From Lysobacteraceae bacterium (GTDB lineage Bacteria > Pseudomonadota > Gammaproteobacteria > Steroidobacterales > Steroidobacteraceae): DNA of 5,628 bases. A program made the position numbers and the translations under genes. The notes beneath the pieces were generated by a model. It saw nothing but the letters and a program-made list of their open reading frames with translations, was not told the DNA's origin and made no database searches. Below are positions 1 to 5,301 of the stretch, one piece after another (the first letter of the stretch is position 1; each line of letters starts with the position of its first letter). The stretch lies in assembly GCA_012516015.1 (NCBI GenBank), contig JAAYXG010000168.1:1-5628 (forward strand). The letters run 5' to 3'.

Positions 1-678
1 ATAGCGCACCTCACCACCGCTCGATTCCCGGGCGCGAGCAGCCGACGCCTGCTGAAGGCGTTGCTGGACGGTGTCCAGCTGCGAATCCATGTAACCGTTG
101 CGGCGCACTCGCCCTGAATTGAACATGCTCAGCGTCGCGATCGCCTTGAACCGCTTGTCTGTTTGCGCGGCGCTGAGCGCGTAACCGCCGCCGCCGCAGA
201 TACCTAACAAACCCAACCGAGCGCGATCGACACCGGGGTAACGCGTAATGAAGTCGGCCATGCCGTGGATATCCTCGATGCGGTAGGCTGGCTTATCCAC
301 GTTGCGCGGCTGGCCTGCGCTCGCACCCTGATACGCAGCATCCGCGGCGATCGTGATATAGCCTTGTTCCGCGAGGCGCTGCGCGTACAGGCCGGCGACC
401 TGCTCCTTCACTCCTCCGTTCGGATGCGCGACGACAACCACCGGATACTGCGATGCTTTATCGTAGTTCGCCGGCGTGTAAACGTTGGCCGAGATCTCGA
501 GGCCATTGAGCTCATACGTGACGGGGTGAATATTGACGCGCCCCGGTACGTTCTCCGCGATCGCGCCGTCGTAGACCAGGTTGAACGGATTCTTTCTCTG
601 GCCCGCGGCGCACACCTCCGCGGCCGTAAGCGCCAGGACCGCCGAGGCAAGGATGGCTTTCGAAGTGAGTTGTGTCAT
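1..678 (-). CDS. Exported alpha/beta hydrolase (dienelactone hydrolase-like, Cys nucleophile), 3' end cut by window
   Basis: The visible 226 residues begin with a Sec signal peptide: a short Lys-containing n-region, a hydrophobic stretch at about residues 8-20 and a likely cut after VCA (residues 22-24). The mature part is therefore predicted in the periplasm or outside. The alpha/beta-hydrolase core follows, with strand and oxyanion region VVVVAHPNGG (80-89) and nucleophile elbow GICGGGG (159-165). Cys161 sits at the nucleophile position, as in dienelactone hydrolases and YcjY-type proteins, where Ser is usual in esterases. The TLSMFNSGRVRRNGY stretch (182-196) is typical of this uncharacterised family. 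The catalytic Asp and His should lie beyond the left edge. The start at 678 is preferred over the in-frame ATG at 684 because AGGAG (685-689) lies 6 nt before 678 but directly abuts 684. The substrate is unknown. The gene is divergent from the LysR gene and is probably its target. Confidence 0.85.
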   Translation of the reverse strand, partial: MTQLTSKAILASAVLALTAAEVCAAGQRKNPFNLVYDGAIAENVPGRVNIHPVTYELNGLEISANVYTPANYDKASQYPVVVVAHPNGGVKEQVAGLYAQRLAEQGYITIAADAAYQGASAGQPRNVDKPAYRIEDIHGMADFITRYPGVDRARLGLLGICGGGGYALSAAQTDKRFKAIATLSMFNSGRVRRNGYMDSQLDTVQQRLQQASAARARESSGGEVRY

Positions 679-684
679 GTTCAT

Positions 685-689
685 CTCCT
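685..689 (-). promoter_or_regulatory. Ribosome binding site of the hydrolase, decides its start
   Basis: The minus strand reads AGGAG here, inside GAGAGGAG. It lies 6 nt from ATG 678 and 0 nt from ATG 684. This spacing favours the inner ATG, giving a protein that starts MTQLTSKAIL. Confidence 0.6.
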
Positions 690-758
690 CTCGCCTCGAC
701 TCACACACGCGTGAAGTCGCCGCCCACGGGCGCTCGTCCGCGCGGGCCGGCTGCAGGG

Positions 759-764
759 ACTATA
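759..764 (-). promoter_or_regulatory. Candidate -10 box of the hydrolase promoter
   Basis: The minus strand reads TATAGT, five of six matches to TATAAT. At 17 nt upstream the -35 position reads TAATCA, which is a poor match to TTGACA. A good -10 with a bad -35 fits an activator-dependent promoter. Transcription would start near 752, leaving a leader of about 74 nt. This is inferred from sequence only. Confidence 0.4.
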
Positions 765-784
765 GGTCTCCCTCATATCCTTGA

Positions 785-797
785 TTAGATGGTTTAA
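785..797. promoter_or_regulatory. LysR-type T-N11-A dyad (box 1, promoter-proximal for the hydrolase)
   Basis: The sequence TTAGATGGTTTAA lies inside the interrupted dyad GATTA-N7-TAATC (783-799). It has the T-N11-A form recognised by LysR-type regulators. Its centre at 791 is about -39 relative to the predicted hydrolase start site, where an activation site would overlap the -35 region. On the plus strand TTTAAT (793-798) could also serve as a -10 for the LysR gene, with a start near 805, but its -35 is poor. Confidence 0.5.
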
Positions 798-810
798 TCG
801 GCATGTCGTT

Positions 811-825
811 ATTAGCTGAGCTAAT
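811..825. promoter_or_regulatory. Perfect 15-bp palindrome, LysR-type dyad (box 2)
   Basis: ATTAGCTGAGCTAAT is a perfect inverted repeat around G818, and its inner 13 bp form a second T-N11-A box. It is 27 bp from box 1, centre to centre, and lies near -66 of the predicted hydrolase promoter, the usual place of a LysR recognition site. It ends two bases before the LysR start codon at 828 and covers the place where a Shine-Dalgarno should be. Only a weak GAG-type match (818-820) is present. Bound regulator would therefore block its own gene. Confidence 0.6.
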
Positions 826-827
826 CA

Positions 828-1724
828 ATGTCGCGAGAGAATTTCAACGATTTGGCCGCTTTCGTTGCCGTTGCGCGTGAGCGCAGTTTCACAAAGGCAG
901 CCGCCAAGCTCGCCGTCTCTCAATCCGCTCTGAGCCAAACGATCCGATCCCTCGAGACTCGACTGGGTGTGCGCCTGCTGACACGAACCACGCGAAGCAT
1001 CGCTCCTACGGCGGCCGGCGAGAGACTTTTACAATCAATCGCTCCGCGCTTCGAAGAAATCGAGTCCGCCCTCGCGACCTTGAACGAGCTGCGTGACAAA
1101 CCGGCCGGCACCATTCGCATCACCGCGGGCGAGCATCCGGCCCTGACGGTCTTACAGCCTGCGCTTGCGAAGTTTCTGCCGCAGTATCCGGACATCAAAG
1201 TGGAGATCATCGTCGACTATGGGCTGACGGATATCGTCGCGGAAGGCTACGACGCAGGTGTGCGGCTCGGTGAGCAAGTTGCGAAAGACATGATCGCGGT
1301 GCGGATCGGCCCCGACATTCGTATGGCGGTCGTGGGCGCGCCCTCTTATTTCGAACGCTATCCCGTTCCCGAAGTGCCGCAGGACCTCACGACGCACAAC
1401 TGCATCAATATCCGCCTCCCCACGTATGGCGGATTGTTTCCTTGGGACTTAGAGCAGAACGGACGGGAGCTCAACGTCCGCGTGGAAGGGCAATTGATAT
1501 TCAACAACATCGGACTGCGGCTTGCTTCAGCACTGCAGGGCCTAGGACTCGCATACATGCCGGAGGATCAAGTGCTTCCATACCTAGCGGAGGGGCGACT
1601 GATTCGCGTCCTGGAGGATTGGTGTCCGCCGTTCCCGGGATATCACCTCTACTACCCAAGCCGCAGACACTCCTCGCCCGCGTTTTCGCTTCTGCTGGAC
1701 GCGCTGCGGTCTCAGAGGCTTTGA
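828..1724 (+). CDS. LysR-family transcriptional regulator
   Basis: This is a full-length LysR-type regulator of 298 residues, the usual family length. The N-terminal winged helix-turn-helix covers about residues 5-65 (RSFTKAAAKLAVSQSALSQT, then the wing LLTRTTRSIAPTAAGERLL). A linker helix follows to about residue 90, and a periplasmic-binding-protein-like effector domain spans about 94-295 (from GTIRITAGEH). The start at 828 matches the normal N-terminus of this subfamily (M-x-R-E-N-x-x-D-L-x-A-F), although no strong ribosome binding site precedes it. By sequence feel it belongs with regulators such as E. coli PgrR, which also neighbours an alpha/beta hydrolase gene, ycjY. It probably activates the divergent hydrolase and represses itself through the two dyads. 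The inducer is unknown. Confidence 0.93.
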   Translation: MSRENFNDLAAFVAVARERSFTKAAAKLAVSQSALSQTIRSLETRLGVRLLTRTTRSIAPTAAGERLLQSIAPRFEEIESALATLNELRDKPAGTIRITAGEHPALTVLQPALAKFLPQYPDIKVEIIVDYGLTDIVAEGYDAGVRLGEQVAKDMIAVRIGPDIRMAVVGAPSYFERYPVPEVPQDLTTHNCINIRLPTYGGLFPWDLEQNGRELNVRVEGQLIFNNIGLRLASALQGLGLAYMPEDQVLPYLAEGRLIRVLEDWCPPFPGYHLYYPSRRHSSPAFSLLLDALRSQRL

Positions 1725-1745
1725 AATGCGCTCGCGACCCCTTGG

Positions 1746-2870
1746 TCAGCGCTCGAGTTGCTGTGCCAGTAGATTCGCCGCGGCAACTGCAGGATCGTTC
1801 GGATAGAACCGGTCGAAGTCATGGAGTAAATCACGCGCAGCGCGTCTGTCGCCGGCATCCCGAGCGAGCTGCACCAGACGAATCAGATCCGCGCTCGCAA
1901 GCGGGCGAAAATCGGCGGATGAGCGCAATCGTTCCCTGAGCGTGTCGAGTGCATCCCCGTTGCGCCGTTCCGCCAGCAACCGCGGCAACATCTCTTGCGC
2001 CAACCGATGTGCCAGTCGCTGATCCGGCCAGGTCTTCGCACGTTCGTATAGCCAGCGCAGCTCTTCCAGTGGATCCGCACTCTGTGCGAGATAGGACGTG
2101 ATGCTCTGCCATGCGTTCGTGTGAGAGCCGCCCCGCCATTCCGCATAGATGCGGTCGATGTTCTGCACACGAATACGCTCGAGCCCCACGCCGTCATCGC
2201 CCTCGAAGGTTTCGAATTCGTAGGCATCGTCTAAGCCAAGCTCGTCGCGCCGCTCGTGCAGAAGTCCGCCGATTACGGAGAACAGCGCGAGCCAGGCGTA
2301 CATGAACAACGCGATCTGCAGGATGAACGGAAGGCCGATTGCCCTCGCAACGCCGACCATCGCGCATAAGGCGACCGCACAGGCGAGTACCATGACGTAG
2401 TCGCCGCCGAGTCGCCATGCGAGTCGCCAGCAGCGCACCGGATTGAGCGACTGCGCGAGACTGCCCGTGGCGCCTTGCACTGCGATGATCGAGATGAGCA
2501 TCGCCAGGACGAGCACGCCGATCACCACGCTCAAGAATGATCCGAGCCAATAGACCGCCGCATCGGAAGCGAAAAACAGGGCTACGACGAAGATCAGGGC
2601 CGGCAGCGATCGACTCTCGCCGATCGGGTTCATCATCTCGATCGACAGCACCGGCGGGTCCGTCCTGCCATCCGCCAACTGATCCAGCAGAACGAACGAA
2701 TACTTGAAGAATCCGGATAGGAGCAACATCGCAAGCGCGATACCGAACAGCGTCGCCTTGATGGCAAGCAGCATCAGCGCGCTGAAGATCACGATGAGAA
2801 GGAGCGGTGCCGTACGCAGCGGCACCGCCAAGTAGCGGAAGACCCGATCCCGATCCAAGCGGTGAGCCAT
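1746..2870 (-). CDS. Polytopic inner-membrane protein with helical cytoplasmic C-terminal half, function unknown
   Basis: This is a 374-residue protein I cannot assign to a named family. The N-terminal half has about six hydrophobic segments, at roughly 20-38, 40-62, 88-108, 110-132, 157-178 and 180-204. A conserved-looking loop between segments 2 and 3 reads DGRTDPPVLSIEMMNP (67-82). Residues 205-235 are acidic. Residues 250-374 are charged, Leu/Ala/Arg-rich helices with TPR-like character (LYERAKTWPDQRLAHRLAQ, then DAGDRRAARDLL). By the positive-inside pattern the tail should be cytoplasmic. ATG 2870 is preceded by AGGAG (2875-2879) at 4 nt. It follows the arabinofuranosidase on the same strand after 156 bp and ends 21 bp from the convergent LysR stop. 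A scaffold or sensor role is only a guess. It is clearly a real gene, judged by its membrane topology and clean RBS. Confidence 0.8.
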   Translation of the reverse strand: MAHRLDRDRVFRYLAVPLRTAPLLLIVIFSALMLLAIKATLFGIALAMLLLSGFFKYSFVLLDQLADGRTDPPVLSIEMMNPIGESRSLPALIFVVALFFASDAAVYWLGSFLSVVIGVLVLAMLISIIAVQGATGSLAQSLNPVRCWRLAWRLGGDYVMVLACAVALCAMVGVARAIGLPFILQIALFMYAWLALFSVIGGLLHERRDELGLDDAYEFETFEGDDGVGLERIRVQNIDRIYAEWRGGSHTNAWQSITSYLAQSADPLEELRWLYERAKTWPDQRLAHRLAQEMLPRLLAERRNGDALDTLRERLRSSADFRPLASADLIRLVQLARDAGDRRAARDLLHDFDRFYPNDPAVAAANLLAQQLER

Positions 2871-3026
2871 AGTTCTCCTGTCTGCGCCATTCTAGAGGTC
2901 TAATGGCAGGCTCCAAAATCTCTACCTTGCTCTTCTCTCCTCGAAAGGATCGCGAGATCCGTACACCACCTGTTGGCCGCCGCGTTGCGACGCTAGCCAC
3001 AAGTCAAGATTCTCCAGCCGCAATCG
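2871..3026. other. Intergenic spacer between arabinofuranosidase and membrane protein genes
   Basis: These 156 bp hold no credible gene. Two small inverted repeats are visible: GCCATT/AATGGC with a 10-nt loop (2886-2907), and GGATC-GCGA-GATCC (2947-2960), a 5-bp stem with a GNRA-type loop on the plus strand. Neither is followed by a T-run in the direction of transcription, so I see no intrinsic terminator after the arabinofuranosidase and read-through into the membrane gene is possible. Confidence 0.5.
2889..2916 (-). promoter_or_regulatory. Weak candidate promoter for the membrane protein gene
   Basis: On the minus strand TTGGAG (2911-2916) is followed after 16 nt by TAGAAT (2889-2894), which matches five of six bases of the -10 consensus. 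The predicted start near 2882 leaves a leader of about 12 nt holding only the AGGAG. The -10 also lies in a small inverted repeat, GCCATT-N10-AATGGC (2886-2907), so the match could be accidental. Confidence 0.25.
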
Positions 3027-4655
3027 TTAGGGCTGCACCTTCAACACCGTCACCGACTTGGCCGGAACCTTGAGCTTCAAGTTGTCGCCGCGAACGTTGA
3101 TGCCCTTCAGATCGCTTGGCACAAGACGCTCCGGTGCATCGAAGTCATTGTGTGCATCCATCGTAGCCGCAGTCAGCACCCGCGCCGATGCACTCCGTGC
3201 TTTCGTCCCGTTGAGGGCGAGCGACACCGCCGCCTCCCGTTCGGGATCGATATTCACGATCGACACGTGAATCACGCCCTTCTCATCGCGCGATGCGCTC
3301 ACATTGAGCGCAGGAAGTGCCACTGCTCCCGATACGTAGTCGTCGGCCGCGACTTCCGTCGGCAGAAGCGTTGCGCCCTGGTGCACCTGATAGAGATCGA
3401 AGACGTGATAGGTCGGCGTCAGGACCATGTCCTTGCCGCGCGTCAGAATCATCGACTGCAGCACGTTGATCATCTGCGCGATGTTCGCCATCTTCACGCG
3501 ATCAGCGTGATTGTGGAAGATATTGAGCGTCATGCCGGCGATCACGGCATCGCGCAGCGTGTTCTGCTGAAACAAGTTCGACGGTGCCTTCTCGTCTCGA
3601 GCCCACCAGGCGCCCCACTCGCTGAACGAAATGCCGATTCGCTTCTTGGGATCGTACTTGTCGAGAATCGCGGAATGCTTCTGAAGCATCTCGTCGGTTC
3701 GCGACGTACGCAGCATCGAATCGGCCCACTCGCCCGCGCTGAACCCGAGCGTCGGGCTCTTCTTCCCCCAGTCGTTGCCAGCGAAGGTATAGAAGTGAAT
3801 CGACACCATGTCGATCTGCGGCCAGCGGCTGATGTAGGCGAGCTCGGCCGATTCCATGAACGAGCGCGTGTGCCGGAAAAGCGCCTTTTCCAATAGTGTC
3901 TCGGTCCAATCGTAGTCGTCGGAGTTGGCGTCGGACGCGATGAGGCGGCGTCCTGGCGCAGCCAAGGCACTGACGTACGCGCGATACACGTCGGCATAGT
4001 AGCTCGCGGTCATGTTGCCGCCGCAGCCCCACGTTTCGTTGCCGATACCGACGAACGGCACTTCGAACGGCTCCGGATGCCCGTTCGCCGCGCGCTGCGC
4101 ACCGAGCGCCGACTCGGCAGGCTCCGTCATGTAGTGCAGCCATTCGCGCGCTTCACCCGGCGTGCCTGTCGTGACATTGACAGACAAGAACGCCTTCGCG
4201 CCGATCTGCTCCAAGAAATCCATGAACGCATGCGTGCCGAACGCATTCGTCTCGGGCTCATCGCCCCACGCGCTATTCACGGTGCGCGGACGCTTATCGC
4301 GAGGACCGATGCCGTCGCGCCAATGATAGAGCTCGGCAAAACAACCGCCCGGCCAACGCACGAGTGGCACACGAATCTTGCGCAACGCAGAAACGACATC
4401 ACTGCGGATCCCGCGCACGTTGGGGATCGGCGAGTCCTCGCCGACCCAGATGCCTTCGTAGACGCCGCGCCCGAGATGCTCGACGAAGTGGCCGTAGATG
4501 TTCGGATCGATTTTAGGACCAGGCTTGTCCGCCGCGACGGTGATGTGCGCGTCGATCGTGCTCGCGGCCGACGCTAGTGCCGAAGCCCAGAGCGCGCAAG
4601 CGGTGAGGACCGCGCAGAATGTCTTTTTAGATTTATCGTTCTTCACAATTCTCAT
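3027..4655 (-). CDS. Exported GH51 alpha-L-arabinofuranosidase
   Basis: This 542-residue protein should release terminal alpha-L-arabinofuranosyl groups from arabinan, arabinoxylan or their oligosaccharides. A basic n-region (KNDKSKK) and hydrophobic stretch end in a cut near ALASA/AST (about residue 30), so it is exported. The (beta/alpha)8 domain follows with family signatures IYGHFVEHLGRGVYEGIWVGED (split at about 53-74), VRWPGGCFAE (99-108) and WRDGIGPRDKRP (112-123). GIGNETWGCGG (203-213) contains the predicted acid/base Glu207, and SFSEWGAWW (343-351) the nucleophile Glu346. The C-terminal part (about 430-542) is the usual beta-sandwich. The longer reading starting at 4724 is rejected because it would bury the signal peptide behind 23 unrelated residues; no strong RBS marks 4655. 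It lies 65 bp after the VOC gene. No other sugar-utilisation gene is in the window. Confidence 0.93.
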   Translation of the reverse strand: MRIVKNDKSKKTFCAVLTACALWASALASAASTIDAHITVAADKPGPKIDPNIYGHFVEHLGRGVYEGIWVGEDSPIPNVRGIRSDVVSALRKIRVPLVRWPGGCFAELYHWRDGIGPRDKRPRTVNSAWGDEPETNAFGTHAFMDFLEQIGAKAFLSVNVTTGTPGEAREWLHYMTEPAESALGAQRAANGHPEPFEVPFVGIGNETWGCGGNMTASYYADVYRAYVSALAAPGRRLIASDANSDDYDWTETLLEKALFRHTRSFMESAELAYISRWPQIDMVSIHFYTFAGNDWGKKSPTLGFSAGEWADSMLRTSRTDEMLQKHSAILDKYDPKKRIGISFSEWGAWWARDEKAPSNLFQQNTLRDAVIAGMTLNIFHNHADRVKMANIAQMINVLQSMILTRGKDMVLTPTYHVFDLYQVHQGATLLPTEVAADDYVSGAVALPALNVSASRDEKGVIHVSIVNIDPEREAAVSLALNGTKARSASARVLTAATMDAHNDFDAPERLVPSDLKGINVRGDNLKLKVPAKSVTVLKVQP

Positions 4656-4677
4656 CGATGGATTGTCTCGGCTGCAT

Positions 4678-4695
4678 TCGAAGCGAACGCTTCGA
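4678..4695. repeat. Inverted repeat / stem-loop A before the arabinofuranosidase
   Basis: TCGAAGCG-AA-CGCTTCGA is an 18-bp perfect inverted repeat. As RNA it would form a 7-bp stem with a four-base loop. It ends 22 bp upstream of the arabinofuranosidase start and has no T-run after it, so it is not a standard terminator. Confidence 0.6.
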
Positions 4696-4699
4696 TCGT

Positions 4700-4716
4700 G
4701 GCATCGCGACGATGCC
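4700..4716. repeat. Inverted repeat / stem-loop B, adjacent to stem-loop A
   Basis: GGCATCG-CGA-CGATGCC is a perfect 7-bp stem with a 3-nt loop, only 4 bp from stem-loop A and 4 bp from the VOC stop codon. The pair fills most of the 65-bp gap between the two genes. It could be an mRNA processing or stability element, or an operator. Confidence 0.6.
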
Positions 4717-4720
4717 GCGG

Positions 4721-5245
4721 TCAATCACGGGTCGTGCGGGACTCCTCACGTTCCGGCGCAGATCTCGCTAGCCGGGTCACATTGAGATACGACTGATCGG
4801 GATTTCGTACATCCAGACGGAACAGATAGCGTGCCGCATCCGGCACATTCAAGAGCAGGTTTTCGCCCCTCCACTCCAGACGTTTTGTCTCATTTAGATT
4901 CACACTCGGCTCATCGATCGGCGCACCGAGCGGCAGGACGATCTGCGCGCCGGCTTTGACGGCGCGCTCCCATGCGACATCGGCATCGGGCACTTCGAGA
5001 TGGATGACGAAGCTCGTGCCGCCGAGCCGACTCGGCGCCTTCGCTCCTTGATCGCCAAATTCCGGGAAATCGTCGTGCAGGAAGAAGACACCGCCGCCGA
5101 GCTGCAAATGAGCGTGCATGATTTTCTTGCCGTCTTCCGCCAGATGCTTGTTCTGGCATGCGGCGCCAAACGCGGCTTCGTAGAACTTGATCGCAGCCTC
5201 ACCATCGTTGACGGCGATGTGCGGAATCGGTGCGGAATGATCCAT
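4721..5245 (-). CDS. VOC-family (glyoxalase/bleomycin-resistance, PhnB-like) protein with atypical C-terminal tail
   Basis: Residues to about 110 are a clear VOC fold of the PhnB-like type: PHIAVNDGEAAIKFYEAAFG at the first beta-alpha unit, MHAHLQLGGGVFFLHDD in the second, and TSFVIHLEVPDADVAWERAV then GAQIVLPLG opening the second module. Family members normally finish with a W-G-x-R-x-G-x-x-x-D-P-F-G-H-x-W segment that supplies the last metal-binding Glu or structural strands. That is absent in all three minus-strand frames. Instead a tail of about 65 residues follows (from DEPSVNLNETK, with LEWRGENLLLNVP and YLFRLDVRNPDQSYLNV). The protein may therefore be a fusion, a decayed gene or a divergent subfamily. 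ATG 5245 is chosen since GGGAG (5254-5258) is 8 nt away; ATG 5251, two codons earlier, is only 2 nt away. Substrate unknown. Confidence 0.75.
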   Translation of the reverse strand: MDHSAPIPHIAVNDGEAAIKFYEAAFGAACQNKHLAEDGKKIMHAHLQLGGGVFFLHDDFPEFGDQGAKAPSRLGGTSFVIHLEVPDADVAWERAVKAGAQIVLPLGAPIDEPSVNLNETKRLEWRGENLLLNVPDAARYLFRLDVRNPDQSYLNVTRLARSAPEREESRTTRD

Positions 5246-5253
5246 TGACATCT

Positions 5254-5258
5254 CTCCC
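5254..5258 (-). promoter_or_regulatory. Ribosome binding site of the VOC gene, decides its start
   Basis: The minus strand reads GGGAG within ACGGGAGAG. Spacing is 2 nt to ATG 5251 and 8 nt to ATG 5245, so the second ATG is the more likely start. The 50-56 bp gap to the upstream gene shows no clear promoter or terminator, which fits co-transcription. Confidence 0.5.
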
Positions 5259-5301
5259 GTATATTCAAGTCAGTTCGCATCAATCGGCTTGCCTTTCAGC
5301 A

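Noticed and set aside
265..714. Plus-strand open frame of 149 codons opposite the hydrolase
   Set aside because: It is antisense to a gene with a clear signal peptide and nucleophile elbow. The product is Arg-rich and has no family features.
1722..1748. Bidirectional terminator between the convergent LysR and membrane-protein genes
   Set aside because: The 21-bp gap contains no inverted repeat and no T-run.
2947..2960. GGATC-GCGA-GATCC hairpin as terminator of the arabinofuranosidase
   Set aside because: The stem is only 5 bp and no T-run follows in the transcribed direction.
2194..3000. Minus-strand open frame of 268 codons overlapping the membrane protein gene
   Set aside because: The overlapping frame encodes a coherent membrane topology with a good RBS. 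This frame is Arg/Ala-rich with no domain.
3150..3896. Plus-strand open frame of 248 codons opposite the arabinofuranosidase
   Set aside because: It is antisense to strongly conserved GH51 motifs. The His/Arg-rich composition is typical of a complementary-frame artefact in GC-rich DNA.
4656..4724. N-terminal extension of the arabinofuranosidase starting at 4724
   Set aside because: It would place 23 residues before an evident signal peptide and overlap the VOC stop codon by 4 bp. ATG 4655 is more reasonable.
4885..4935. Frameshift as the cause of the missing VOC C-terminus
   Set aside because: The other two minus-strand frames across and beyond this point do not contain the expected W-G-x-R or D-P-F-G-H motif.
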